A stretch of 64,000 nucleotides of DNA, taken from contig JAJZVL010000006.1 of the NCBI GenBank assembly GCA_021845725.1, positions 1-64,000 of the forward strand, read 5' to 3'. The notes beneath the pieces were generated by a model. It saw only the letters and a list, made by a program, of their open reading frames with translations, was not told the DNA's origin and ran no database searches. The position numbers and the translations under genes were made by a program. Origin of the DNA: Actinomycetes bacterium (GTDB lineage Bacteria; Actinomycetota; Acidimicrobiia; Acidimicrobiales; RAAP-2). Positions 41,948 to 51,062 of the stretch are shown piece after piece (positions within the stretch are counted from its first letter, which is position 1; the number at the start of each line of letters is the position of its first letter).

Positions 41948-43339
41948 CTATTCGTCATCTGGCTCCTCGACATCCCCGGTGAGAGGCTGCGGCACGGTCG
42001 GCAGCTGGAACCGGAAGATCGCGCCGCCGCCGGGGTCCCTCCCGGCCCACACCGACCCCCCCTCGGCCTGGGCGACCTGGGCGACGATCGCGAGGCCCAG
42101 CCCCGAGCCCGGCAGCGCGCGGGCGGCAGGCGCACGGTAGAAGCGGTCGAAGACGTGGGGGAGGTCCTCCTCGGCGATCCCAGGGCCATGGTCTCGAACG
42201 GTGATGACGCCGCCGTGGCACGTCACCTCCACGAGGCCGCCGGGAGGGCTCCACTTGAGCGCGTTGTCCAGCAGGTTGCCGATCGCTCTGTCGACCCGGT
42301 CACGTTGCGCACGCACCCACGTCGGGCTCGACGAGAGGCTGAACGTCACCTCGCGGGGGCGCCCGTGGGTGGTCGCCACCGCGATGGCGTCTTCGACGAG
42401 GCTGTCGAGCCGGAACACCCGAGGCGGCGTCGGCCGCTGCTCGCCCCGGGCGAGCTCGGACAAGTCACGCACGAGGGCCGTGAGCTCGTTCATCTGGGTG
42501 AGGAGGTCGTCGATGAGCACCTCGCGCTCTTCGGGGGACAACCGGTCGAGCCTGCGGACGACCTCGAGGTTCGTCCGCAGGCTGGTGAGTGGCGTGCGGA
42601 GCTCGTGCCCTGCGTCGAGCACCAGTTGACGCTGTGCGTCCTGCGAGCGCTGCAGCGCGCTCAGCAGGTGGTTGAACGCACGCCTGAGGCGGCCGAGCTC
42701 GTCAGCGCCGCCGGGGTCGAGGCGCTGGCTCACGTCGGTCGTCGCGGCCACCCGCTCCACCGCCGCCGTCAGCTCGTCGAGCGGGACGAGCGCGGTGCGG
42801 CTCACGAGCCACGCGAGCGCCAGCGCGAGCGCGACGCCCAGGACCGCCACGCCGAAGAGGATGAGCCGCAGATGCTGGAGCTGGCTGTCGACGCTCGAGA
42901 GCGGGAGGACCAGCTGCAGCGCGGCGCGGGTGGTGCCCGCGGGAAGTGGGCCTGTGAAGACGACGACCGTTCCTACGCTCACCACGAGCTCGCGGTAGTC
43001 CGCCCCTGCGATGGTCACGTCGGTGTAGAAGGGCGGCGCGTTGCCTTCCGCCACCCGCGTCACCGCTGCGGTCTGGGGGATCCCGCCACCCGTGATCACC
43101 GCGCCCGACGGCGTCACGAACTGGTAGTCCTGGTACCCAAGGCCCCCGGCGCGTCGCTGGAGCCGCCCTGTGTGCGCCTGGAGCGACTGGACCGTCGCTC
43201 GAGCGTCCGCACGCAGCGTGCCGTCGATCGAGCCCAGGAGGGAGTTGCGGGACGCGACGTAGCTCGCTGCCGCCGAGGCGAGCACCGCGACGACGACCGC
43301 CACCGCCGCGACGAGCACGAGCCTGCTACGCAGCGTCAC
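41948..43339 (-). CDS. Sensor histidine kinase, MprB/OmpR-class
   Basis: Encodes 463 residues: an N-terminal helix (about 5-30), an extracytoplasmic sensor region, a second helix near 165-190 and HAMP. Then come HisKA with phospho-acceptor His in [17 protein letters not shown]-box [10 protein letters not shown]1 DHGPGI and G2 GSGLGLAI. The GTG at 43339 overlaps the regulator's stop (GTGA), so the pair is one unit in which the regulator precedes the kinase. In actinobacteria such pairs commonly respond to envelope stress; the signal is not known here. Confidence 0.93.
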   Translation of the reverse strand: MTLRSRLVLVAAVAVVVAVLASAAASYVASRNSLLGSIDGTLRADARATVQSLQAHTGRLQRRAGGLGYQDYQFVTPSGAVITGGGIPQTAAVTRVAEGNAPPFYTDVTIAGADYRELVVSVGTVVVFTGPLPAGTTRAALQLVLPLSSVDSQLQHLRLILFGVAVLGVALALALAWLVSRTALVPLDELTAAVERVAATTDVSQRLDPGGADELGRLRRAFNHLLSALQRSQDAQRQLVLDAGHELRTPLTSLRTNLEVVRRLDRLSPEEREVLIDDLLTQMNELTALVRDLSELARGEQRPTPPRVFRLDSLVEDAIAVATTHGRPREVTFSLSSSPTWVRAQRDRVDRAIGNLLDNALKWSPPGGLVEVTCHGGVITVRDHGPGIAEEDLPHVFDRFYRAPAARALPGSGLGLAIVAQVAQAEGGSVWAGRDPGGGAIFRFQLPTVPQPLTGDVEEPDDE

Positions 43340-44007
43340 GGTTCGCGCAGCACGTACCCCACGCCGCGAACGGTGTGCAGGAGTCGGGGCTCGTTCCCCG
43401 CCTCGGTCTTGCGGCGCAGGTAGCCGACGTAGACGGCGAGGGAGTTCGTGCCCGAGTCGAACGTGTAGCCCCACACCCGGTCCAAGATCACCTCGCGCGT
43501 GAGCACCTGGCGCGGGTGGCGCATGAAGAGCTCCAAGAGGTCGAACTCGATGCGCGTCAGCGCGAACGCCCGCTCCCCGCGCCGCGCCTCGCGCGTGCCC
43601 AGGTCCAGAGCGAGGTCGGCGAACCGCAGGGACTCGCCGGCGTCGGCAGGCCGGCGGCGCAGCAGCGCGCGCAGGCGCGCTTCGAGCTCTGCGAGGGCGA
43701 ACGGCTTCACGAGGTAGTCGTCGGCGCCGGCGTCGAGCCCGAGGACTCGGTCGTGGACCGCATCTCGCGCGGTGAGGATGAGGACGGGCGTGTCGTCGCC
43801 TGCGCCGCGCATGCGCCTGCAGACGTCGAGCCCGTCCATGCCAGGAAGGCCGAGGTCGAGGACCATGGCGTCGGGCGGCGTGAGGGCGAGCGACTCGAGG
43901 GCGGCGTGACCGTCCGCGACGCAGGTCACCTCGTAGCCGTCGAGCCGGAGCGCTCGGTCGAGCGCGTTCCGGACGCCAGGGTCGTCATCGACGACGAGGA
44001 TCCGCAC
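43336..44007 (-). CDS. OmpR-type response regulator, MprA-like
   Basis: Encodes 223 residues: acidic VVDDDP, phospho-acceptor Asp51 in [11 protein letters not shown], the Lys switch in DYLVKPF, and a C-terminal winged helix ending [10 protein letters not shown] ... [13 protein letters not shown], close to MprA/TcrA regulators. The GTG start follows AAAGGAG. It is translationally coupled to its kinase. Confidence 0.95.
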   Translation of the reverse strand: MRILVVDDDPGVRNALDRALRLDGYEVTCVADGHAALESLALTPPDAMVLDLGLPGMDGLDVCRRMRGAGDDTPVLILTARDAVHDRVLGLDAGADDYLVKPFALAELEARLRALLRRRPADAGESLRFADLALDLGTREARRGERAFALTRIEFDLLELFMRHPRQVLTREVILDRVWGYTFDSGTNSLAVYVGYLRRKTEAGNEPRLLHTVRGVGYVLREP

Positions 44008-44220
44008 CTGCGCCGTCTCCTTTCACGCCGCTGTCTTCACGACGCGGCCTTCGCCCCACTGCGGCAGCTCGGCCTCGCGGGGTCGTCGTTCGTAACGGCA
44101 ATGACCATATCGGCGTGCCGCAACGGCGGAAGTCCCAGGTCGGCACGTTCTTCCGAACTTCTTAGCGCGATCTTCTCAGCGCGATCGGCTCCCTCCAGGC
44201 CTGGTTGAATGTGCGAAGTC

Positions 44221-44293
44221 TCCGGGGTAGTTCAATCGGCAGAACGTCGGCCTTTGGAGCCGGATGTTGGAGGTTCGAGCCCTCCCCCCGGAA
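44221..44293 (+). tRNA. tRNA-Gln (anticodon TTG)
   Basis: Acceptor TCCGGGG pairs with CCCCGGA; D-stem GTTC/GAAC; anticodon loop CTTTGGA in stem TCGGC/GCCGG (one G-T pair); T-arm GGAGG-TTCGAGC-CCTCC; discriminator A. Anticodon positions 34-36 read TTG. The U1-A72 pair is typical of glutamine tRNAs. CCA is not encoded. Confidence 0.95.
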
Positions 44294-44353
44294 CGTCCTC
44301 GCGGTCACCTGCTGACGGACATCGCTCGGCCGGACGACGGATGGAAGGACTGG

Positions 44354-44359
44354 TAGCTT
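44354..44359 (+). promoter_or_regulatory. -10 box of a probable leaderless transcript
   Basis: TAGCTT is followed by seven bases and the ATG at 44367. Confidence 0.45.
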
Positions 44360-44366
44360 CGAGCCG

Positions 44367-45032
44367 ATGCGCACCAGATCGCTTGGAGCGGTTGCGCTCG
44401 TGAGCGGCTTGGCCCTCGTCTGCAGCGCCTGCGGCGGCGGGCAATCAGCGGCGCCGCACAGACAGCACAAGGTGCAGCCGCAGAAGGCCCACAGCCAAGA
44501 GCCCTCATCCACGACGACGACGTCGGCGCCGCCGCCGTCCACTACCACGACGACGGCGCCCGTGGCAGCGTCAGGGCCTCCGCGTTGCACGTTCGCGCAC
44601 CTCTCCGTCTCTGTCGGCCAGGTGGGGGCGGGACTCGGCCACGAGGGTGTGGCGATCCTCTTCGAGAACACCGGCACCTCCACGTGCTCGCTGTCTGGCT
44701 ATCCGGGTGTCGCGGCGCTGGACTCCGCGGGCCAGCAGGTCGCGCAGGCGCAGCGCACGCCGTCGGGCTACCTCGGTGGGATGCAGACAGGCTCCACGAC
44801 CCCTCCGGTCGTGCTCCTCGGGCCAGGAGCGGTGGCCTCGGCGCTGGTCGAGGGCACCGACGTGCCCGAGGGCGTCGCCTCGTCGTGCCCGACCTACCCG
44901 GCACTGCTCGTCACCCCGCCGACATCGACGTTGTCCGCACGGCTCACGGTGTCGCTGCCCGGATGCTCACCCATCGAGGTGCATCCCATCGTGAGCGGTT
45001 CGACGGGAACGACGAAGCCCGCCTCGGGCTAA
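44367..45032 (+). CDS. DUF4232-family lipoprotein
   Basis: Encodes 221 residues. The signal peptide ends in lipobox LVCSAC (Cys22), followed by a Ser/Thr/Pro-rich spacer (TTTTSAPPPSTTTTTAP). The globular part (about 70-200) is a DUF4232 beta domain: VAILFENTGTSTCSLSGYPG and VLLGPGAVASALVEGTDV. Exported and membrane-anchored in actinobacteria; role unknown. Its last 66 bases overlap the 3' end of the convergent GT-C gene, so both reading frames share these bases on opposite strands. Confidence 0.88.
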   Translation: MRTRSLGAVALVSGLALVCSACGGGQSAAPHRQHKVQPQKAHSQEPSSTTTTSAPPPSTTTTTAPVAASGPPRCTFAHLSVSVGQVGAGLGHEGVAILFENTGTSTCSLSGYPGVAALDSAGQQVAQAQRTPSGYLGGMQTGSTTPPVVLLGPGAVASALVEGTDVPEGVASSCPTYPALLVTPPTSTLSARLTVSLPGCSPIEVHPIVSGSTGTTKPASG

Positions 45033-46964
45033 CAGGCGCGGCACCGCGAACCACGCCGAGACGCCACCGGTCTCGACCGGTTTGCCCAGAGCGTCCGACA
45101 TGTAGCGAACCACCGTCTGGGGGTGGAGCCCGAAGTGCTCCACGAGGACCGTCGAGACGTGGTAGCGCGTGAGGAACGTGCGCAGAGCCGCGACCGTCCT
45201 CCGGTCGACCGGAGGTGTAGGCGTGCCGGGCGCTGTCTCGAGCTGAGCCTTCGCGAACGCCGGTGTGTACGCGTCGGCGAGCAGGTGCTCGACGACCGAC
45301 GGGGCGAGCGGCACGGGCGTCGAGACGCTGATGCCTCCCGGACCGTCGGGAACGAACGCGTCGGCGCCGAAGAGCCGGAACCGCATGCCGGCGACGGCCT
45401 GGAACGTGAGGTTCCACTCCGCCTCGGTGGGGAGCACGTAGGGGTACGTGAGCACCGGGGTGCCCGGCGGGATCCGTTCGATGGCCGCTGACGTGAAGAA
45501 CCTCGGCGTTGTCACGGCCCGTGCCGGGTACGCCGAGGCGGGGACGAGCGGGACGAGTGCCACGATCGCCACGATCGCCACGGCCGCCGGGGCGCCGAAA
45601 GCCGTGAGAAGGTGCCGCTCCCTTCGATGAGTTCCTCGCCGCCGCTTCGCCGCCGCCGACAACATCTCGTCGATCCCGATGGCGAGCGCGACCGCCGCAC
45701 AGAGCTGGAGGAAGAGGGAGAAGCGGACGTCGAGGATGTCCTCGAGGAACGGCAGGTGCTGGAATGCTGCAGCCGGGAGGGGGATGCCCGTCGCTCGGGT
45801 GTCGACCACGAGGCGCGGCCCGAGCGCAAGGAGGCCAGCGATCGCCGTCATCGCCACGAAGAAGACGAGCGCGCCCCTCCGGCGGTACGCCCACGCGAGC
45901 CAGACGAGGATCACTGCGAGCGGGAGGCCGAGGTACATCCCGTTCTCGTCCACGACGCCGCCGACGAGCTTGTCGCCGCGCGCCCTGAGGCCGAGGCCGA
46001 GGAGCTGGTTGGAGGTGGGCAGCACGGGCCCGAGCAGGTCGCCATGGAAGGCCGAGACGACGCTCAGCGGGTGGGGGGGGCCGACGATGTGCTGAGGGCC
46101 GTGCAGCGACATCCACACGGGGTAGGCGAGCACCGCCGCGCCGACGACGGCGCAGCAGCAGGCTGCGACCACGACGTGGGTCGCCCGGTCCCTCACGGTG
46201 TGCCAGTTGGCGATCGCGTACAGCACGACTCCGCAGACCGCCACGACGGCGGTCATGGCCAGCACCTCGGGCGAGATGTAGTACTCGAGCACGAGGAGCA
46301 CGCCGAGGAGGAGCCCGTCGCGGACTGCTCCGTGACGCTGTGCGACCACGATCTCGTCGAGGAGCACCATGACGATCGGCGGGATGAACATCGCGACCAG
46401 GAAGAGGTGGCCGCTTCCCTGGCCGATCATGTAGGGGGAGAAGCCGAAGAGGAGCCCGCCGCAGAACGCAGCGGCCCAGGAGCGGACCCATCGGCGCAGC
46501 GCCAAGCACATTGCCAGCGCGGACGCGGCGAACGCGACCACGAGCAGGACGTCGTAGGTGGCGACGGTCCCGATCGTGAGCTGGAGCGGTGCGGACGCGA
46601 GCCCGAGCAGCGGTGACGACGTGTTGACGGCGAGGTTGATCCCCTTCGGGTAGTTCATCCACGTCGAGAAGAACGGGTTCAGGCCGTGGCTGACCGCGTA
46701 GAGCGGCCAGCGCAGGAACCACACCTCCTGGGCCTGGTCGCCGCAATTGCACCCGGGCAGGCTGGCCGTCGGCGCGAACAGGACCCGGTGGTAGAGGAGG
46801 ATCGCCGCCGCCGAGTAGGCGACCGCGGCTCCAAGGCCAGGAGCGAGCGCGGTCACGACGGTTCTCGTTCGCCGGGACCCGTCGTCGCCACGGCGCCCTC
46901 GCGGCTGCGCCGTCGCGCCGTCGATCTCGGGCGCAGGGGAAGCTGGCGCGATCCCCCTGGTCAT
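44967..46964 (-). CDS. Multi-spanning GT-C-like membrane glycosyltransferase
   Basis: Encodes 665 residues with about eleven membrane helices and a long C-terminal extracellular domain. The first loop carries acidic and aromatic residues (CNCGDQAQEVWFLRWPLY, NPFFSTWMNYPKGINLAVN), as in GT-C enzymes that use polyprenyl-phosphate sugars. The exact GT-C family is not decidable by eye. The C-terminal end overlaps the convergent lipoprotein gene by 66 bases. Likely acts in cell-envelope glycan synthesis. Confidence 0.75.
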   Translation of the reverse strand: MTRGIAPASPAPEIDGATAQPRGRRGDDGSRRTRTVVTALAPGLGAAVAYSAAAILLYHRVLFAPTASLPGCNCGDQAQEVWFLRWPLYAVSHGLNPFFSTWMNYPKGINLAVNTSSPLLGLASAPLQLTIGTVATYDVLLVVAFAASALAMCLALRRWVRSWAAAFCGGLLFGFSPYMIGQGSGHLFLVAMFIPPIVMVLLDEIVVAQRHGAVRDGLLLGVLLVLEYYISPEVLAMTAVVAVCGVVLYAIANWHTVRDRATHVVVAACCCAVVGAAVLAYPVWMSLHGPQHIVGPPHPLSVVSAFHGDLLGPVLPTSNQLLGLGLRARGDKLVGGVVDENGMYLGLPLAVILVWLAWAYRRRGALVFFVAMTAIAGLLALGPRLVVDTRATGIPLPAAAFQHLPFLEDILDVRFSLFLQLCAAVALAIGIDEMLSAAAKRRRGTHRRERHLLTAFGAPAAVAIVAIVALVPLVPASAYPARAVTTPRFFTSAAIERIPPGTPVLTYPYVLPTEAEWNLTFQAVAGMRFRLFGADAFVPDGPGGISVSTPVPLAPSVVEHLLADAYTPAFAKAQLETAPGTPTPPVDRRTVAALRTFLTRYHVSTVLVEHFGLHPQTVVRYMSDALGKPVETGGVSAWFAVPRLLARGGLRRSRRTAHDGMHLDG

Positions 46965-47006
46965 CGCCAGAACCCTATCCGCGAAGGCCTTGCGCCTCCC
47001 GGGCCG

Positions 47007-47516
47007 TCACCACCGCTTCTGGCGCCCTGAGGTGTGCAGCTCGAGGAGGTAACGGTTGTACGCCGCGAGCTCCTCGTCCTCGTCCTCGGTGCCGACCGCG
47101 TCGCCGACCCCGTTGCCGACCTCGTCGCCGACCCCGTTGTCGCTCTCGTCACGGGCGACGGCGTGTGTGGGCGCCGGTGCGCCGTCGGCGGCTGGCCGAT
47201 CGGCAGGAGCGACCGGCGCCTTCTCGGGTTGGTCGTGCACGAGCTTCCACCACAGGTACACGGCGTAGCCGGTGAAGAACGGCCACTCGAAGACGTAGGC
47301 CCAGCTGAGCGTGTTTCCTTGACGCACACGCTGGACCTGCCACCAGAACAGCCCAAGGAACGTCGGGACCACGACGACGACCGTGATGTGAAGCCCGACT
47401 GCACGCTTCGTCCACCACATGCTGGAAGGACGGCCCGGCGCGGGCGCGGGCTCAGCCGAGGCGGCGGGGAGGACCGCGGCTGGGTCGGGTTCCGCAGCGA
47501 CGTCGGAGGTCGACAC
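47007..47516 (-). CDS. Actinobacterial membrane protein of unknown function
   Basis: Encodes 169 residues. Two hydrophobic helices (about 42-60 and 78-92) flank a WWQVQRVRQGNTLSWAYVFE loop with FEWPFF, a pattern conserved in uncharacterised actinobacterial membrane proteins. The C-terminal part has the acidic repeat DNGVGDEVGNGVGDAVG, encoded by 12-base tandem repeats, before a short helix. It is divergent from glmU. Confidence 0.75.
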   Translation of the reverse strand: MSTSDVAAEPDPAAVLPAASAEPAPAPGRPSSMWWTKRAVGLHITVVVVVPTFLGLFWWQVQRVRQGNTLSWAYVFEWPFFTGYAVYLWWKLVHDQPEKAPVAPADRPAADGAPAPTHAVARDESDNGVGDEVGNGVGDAVGTEDEDEELAAYNRYLLELHTSGRQKRW

Positions 47517-47584
47517 CAGGCCCGAGCCTACCCAGCTCCGGTCGGCGGAGGGATGCGTGTGCGCGGGCCGCCGAAGCGGGCAAG

Positions 47585-48754
47585 ATGAGCCCCGTGAGCG
47601 CCGGCCAGCTCTCCGCGATCGTCCTCGCCGCCGGGGAGGGCACCCGCATGCGCTCGCAGCGGCCGAAGCCGCTCCACAGGCTTTGCGGTCGCGCGATGGT
47701 GCTCCACGTCCTCGACGCGCTGGCAGAGCTCGACGTCGAGCGCGTCGTCGTGGTCGTCGGGCACCGTGCGGAATGGGTCGGACGCACGCTGATCGACGAC
47801 GCTCCGAAGCGGCTCTCCGTCGAGCTCGTCACCCAGGACGAGCAGCGCGGGACCGGGGACGCGACGGCCGTCGGGCTCACGGGTCTGCTCGACGAGACCG
47901 GGGTGGGCGACGACCAGGAGGGCGACGTGGTCGTGCTCCCGGGCGACACGCCGCTCGTCCGGCCCGCGACGATCGCCGCGTTGGTCCGGCACCACCGTGA
48001 GCATCAGGCTGGCGCGACGCTGCTCACGGCCGAGGTGGCCAACGCAGACGGCTACGGGCGTATCGTGCGCGGCAAGGACGGCAGCGTCGTGCGCGTGGTC
48101 GAAGAACGCGACGCGACCTTCGAGGAGCGACAGATCACCGAGGTCAACACGTCGATCTACTGCTTCCGGCGGAGCGTGCTCGCGCCGTCGCTGCGTCGAG
48201 TGCGCCCGGTCAACGAGCAAGGCGAGTATTACCTGACCGACGTCGTCGAGGTCTTGTCCGGGGCCGGCTACAAGGTGGAGGCGCTCGCGGTGGCAGATCC
48301 GATGGAGGCCGCCGGAGTCAACGACCGGGCGCAGCTGGCCGTCGCCGAGGCCGAGCTGCGTGACCGCATCAACGAACGGTGGATGCGCCGGGGCGTGACC
48401 ATGTGGGACCCCGAGCGCACCTATGTCGACGCGGAGGTGCGGCTCTCGGCGGATGTGACGCTCTTGCCCGGTGTGATCCTGCGGGGGGCGTGCACCGTCG
48501 GGGAGGGTGCGGAGATCGGCCCGGAGTCCACGCTTCTCGACACGCAGGTCGGGGAGCGGGCCGAGGTGTGCCACAGCGTCTGCATCGGCGCCGTCGTCGG
48601 AGCCGGAGCCCGTGTCGGGCCCTTCTCGACGCTCGGGCCCGGTGCTCGGGTGGGATCTGGCGAGTCGGTGCCGCCGTTCACCAGTCTCGGCGCGGAGCTG
48701 CACGGGCTCGACCCGGGCATCCGCGCTGGCGCGCGTCCCGGCGCGAGGCGGTAG
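47585..48754 (+). CDS. glmU: UDP-GlcNAc pyrophosphorylase / GlmU with truncated acetyltransferase domain
   Basis: Encodes 389 residues. The pyrophosphorylase half is complete: LSAIVLAAGEGTRMRSQRPK, then GTGDATAVG and EVNTSIYCF. The left-handed beta-helix starts at residue about 270 (TYVDAEVRLSADVTLLPGVI) but stops after about 100 residues. Full-length GlmU (about 455 residues) continues with the acetyl-CoA site and catalytic His/Asn, which are missing. The next gene starts 11 bases later, and no remnant is visible, so this is not a recent frameshift. It makes UDP-GlcNAc; acetylation of GlcN-1-P must be done elsewhere or otherwise. The start is ATG at 47585, or GTG at 47594. Confidence 0.9.
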   Translation: MSPVSAGQLSAIVLAAGEGTRMRSQRPKPLHRLCGRAMVLHVLDALAELDVERVVVVVGHRAEWVGRTLIDDAPKRLSVELVTQDEQRGTGDATAVGLTGLLDETGVGDDQEGDVVVLPGDTPLVRPATIAALVRHHREHQAGATLLTAEVANADGYGRIVRGKDGSVVRVVEERDATFEERQITEVNTSIYCFRRSVLAPSLRRVRPVNEQGEYYLTDVVEVLSGAGYKVEALAVADPMEAAGVNDRAQLAVAEAELRDRINERWMRRGVTMWDPERTYVDAEVRLSADVTLLPGVILRGACTVGEGAEIGPESTLLDTQVGERAEVCHSVCIGAVVGAGARVGPFSTLGPGARVGSGESVPPFTSLGAELHGLDPGIRAGARPGARR

Positions 48755-48757
48755 CGT
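48752..48757 (+). promoter_or_regulatory. -10 box of a probable leaderless prs transcript
   Basis: TAGCGT, overlapping the glmU stop, is followed by seven bases and the GTG at 48765. It would allow prs expression independent of glmU. Confidence 0.45.
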
Positions 48758-48764
48758 CGGCGCC

Positions 48765-49745
48765 GTGGAGTTCATCCCGCGGCGACGTCTCGTCCTTGTG
48801 TCGGGTCGTTCGCACCCGGTCCTCGCGCAGCAGATCGCACTGCACTTGGGCGTGGAGCTGAGTGAGGCCAATCTCCGAGAGTTCGCCAACGGGGAGATCC
48901 ACTGCCGCTACGACGCCTCGGTGCGCGGCTGCGACGTCTTCATCGTGCAGACGCACTGCGGGCCGGTGAACGACTCGTTGATGGAGCAGCTGATCATGAT
49001 CGACGCGGCCAAGCGGGCGTCGGCCAAGCGGATCACGGCGGTCTGCCCCTACTACGGCTACGCGCGCCAGGACCGCAAGTCGGCGGGCCGCGAGCCCATC
49101 ACGGCCAAGCTTGTCGCTGACATCCTCTCTGCAGCAGGCGCGGACCGGGTCGTCAGCGTGGACCTCCACTCGGGCCAGATCCAGGGGTTCTTCGACGTGC
49201 CCTTCGACCACCTGACGGCCACGCCCGTCCTGGAGGCCTACCTACGGGAGCACGTCGCCGATTGCACCGAGGACATCGTCGTGGTGGCGCCCGACGCGGG
49301 TCGAGTGAAGGTGGCCGAGCGCTACAGCCAGCACCTGGGCTCCGACCTGGCGCTCGTGCACAAGACGCGACCTCGAGGTACGGCCAACCAGGTCGAAGCG
49401 CGCCACGTCGTCGGCGACGTGGCCGGGCGCCGCTGCGTGATCATCGACGACATGATCGACACCGCTGGGACGGTGTGCGCTGCCGCCGAGTTGCTCACCG
49501 ACGCCGGCGCCTCCGACGTGTGGGCCATGGCGACCCACGGTGTCCTCTCCGACCCGGCCGCCGATCGCCTGAAGGCCGCTCCGATCTCGAAGGTCGTGGT
49601 GACGGACACGCTGCCGGTCCCAGAGGACCGCGTGTTCGACAAGCTCGAGGTGCTCTCCGTCGCCAAGGTGATCGCCGACGCGATCGACGCGGTCTTCGAG
49701 GACACGTCGGTGTCGGAGATCTTCGGCGGCGAGAACCTGGCCTGA
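48765..49745 (+). CDS. prs: Ribose-phosphate pyrophosphokinase
   Basis: Encodes 326 residues: NGEIHCRYDASVRGCDVFIV, the flexible-loop PYYGYARQDRKSAGREPITA, VDLHSGQIQGFF and the PRPP-binding VIIDDMIDTAGTV. It makes PRPP from ribose-5-phosphate and ATP for nucleotide, His and Trp synthesis. The GTG at 48765 fits the -10 box and the usual N-terminus. Directly after glmU, the common actinobacterial order. Confidence 0.97.
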   Translation: MEFIPRRRLVLVSGRSHPVLAQQIALHLGVELSEANLREFANGEIHCRYDASVRGCDVFIVQTHCGPVNDSLMEQLIMIDAAKRASAKRITAVCPYYGYARQDRKSAGREPITAKLVADILSAAGADRVVSVDLHSGQIQGFFDVPFDHLTATPVLEAYLREHVADCTEDIVVVAPDAGRVKVAERYSQHLGSDLALVHKTRPRGTANQVEARHVVGDVAGRRCVIIDDMIDTAGTVCAAAELLTDAGASDVWAMATHGVLSDPAADRLKAAPISKVVVTDTLPVPEDRVFDKLEVLSVAKVIADAIDAVFEDTSVSEIFGGENLA

Positions 49746-49773
49746 GCGGCCGGGCAGCCTGAGCGATCCGCCG

Positions 49774-50898
49774 ATGGCAGAGGTGCACGGGTTCTGCGAC
49801 GAGCGTTTCGCCGCCGTGCGGGAGGCCTTCGAGGAGCACCTCGACGACGGTATGGACATCGGAGCGTCGTGCGCGGTCTACGCCGACGGCGAAGCGGTGG
49901 TCGATCTCTGGGGGGGTTACCTCGACGAGGATCGTACGGCATCGTGGAGTGCAGAGACGATCGTGAACGTCTGGTCGATCACGAAGACGATGACGGCGCT
50001 CTGCGCGCTCATGCTGGCCGATGCCGGCGAGCTCGACCTCTCTGCTCGTGTGGCGCGGTACTGGCCGGAGTTCGCGGCGGCCGGAAAGCGCGAGGTCGAG
50101 GTGCGCCACCTGATGGGCCACACCTCGGGTCTCGCAGGCTGGACGGCACCGATGACGGTCGAGGACCTCTACGACTGGGAGAAGGCGACGGGGCTCCTCG
50201 CTGCGCAGGAACCCTGGTGGACCCCTGGCTCGGCCTCCGGCTACCACGCCCTCACCCAGGGCTACCTCGTCGGCGAGCTCGTCCGGCGGGTGACCGGCCA
50301 GAGCGTCGGCCGGTTCTTCGCCGAGCAGGTGGCCGGGCCGCTCGACGCCGACTTCTTCATCGGCACCCCCGCGTTGGCGGACTCCCGGGTGGCGCCGGTC
50401 GTCCCGCCCGAGCACCCCGCACGCATCAGCAAGGCTGACGCTCCGCTCGCGTCCCGGACGTTCCTGAACCCGCTGCTGCCCGCAGAGACGTCTCGGTCGA
50501 CCTCCTGGCGGCGTGCCGAGATCCCCGCAGCGAACGGTCACGGCAACGCGCGCTCGGTCGCCGCGGTCCACTCGGTCCTCGCGTGCGGGGGAGAGGCACG
50601 CGGCGTGCGGCTCCTCTCCGCCATGGGATGCGAGCGCGTCTTCGAGGAGCAGTCCGACGGCAAGGACCTGGTGCTCGGAGTCCCGCTGCGGTTCGGGATG
50701 GGCTTCGGGTTGGCGGGCGAGCTCTTCCCCGGTGGCCCGAGGACCTGCTTCTGGGGCGGATGGGGCGGGTCGATGGTGATGGCCGATCTCGACGCACGGG
50801 TGTGCATGGCCTACGTGATGAACAAGATGGGCTCGGGTATCGTCGGCGACGTCCGGGGCGCGTCGCTGGTGCAGGCCCTGCGTTCGGGGTCGGCGTGA
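49774..50898 (+). CDS. Serine hydrolase / class C beta-lactamase-like esterase (family VIII)
   Basis: Encodes 374 residues of the beta-lactamase/transpeptidase fold. The nucleophile lies in SxxK (VWSITKTM), the general-base tyrosine in SGYHALTQGY, and a terminal WGGSMVM replaces the KTG box. The pattern fits family VIII carboxylesterases. No signal peptide is seen, so it is cytoplasmic, unlike true beta-lactamases. The gene sits between prs and rplY; its substrate is unknown. Confidence 0.88.
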   Translation: MAEVHGFCDERFAAVREAFEEHLDDGMDIGASCAVYADGEAVVDLWGGYLDEDRTASWSAETIVNVWSITKTMTALCALMLADAGELDLSARVARYWPEFAAAGKREVEVRHLMGHTSGLAGWTAPMTVEDLYDWEKATGLLAAQEPWWTPGSASGYHALTQGYLVGELVRRVTGQSVGRFFAEQVAGPLDADFFIGTPALADSRVAPVVPPEHPARISKADAPLASRTFLNPLLPAETSRSTSWRRAEIPAANGHGNARSVAAVHSVLACGGEARGVRLLSAMGCERVFEEQSDGKDLVLGVPLRFGMGFGLAGELFPGGPRTCFWGGWGGSMVMADLDARVCMAYVMNKMGSGIVGDVRGASLVQALRSGSA

Positions 50899-51062
50899 CG
50901 GAGCGGCCCCCGCTTCGCGGTGCGGTGGAGCCCTTGGCCGCGCGCACGCTACGCTCGACGGCCGTTGTCCGGCGTGAGCCCGTCCTTCCCGGGGCGGCTC
51001 GCGCGGTGGCGGCGACATCGGCGACGGTGTGACGCGCCAGCTGGCCCCCGAAGGAGACCCCC

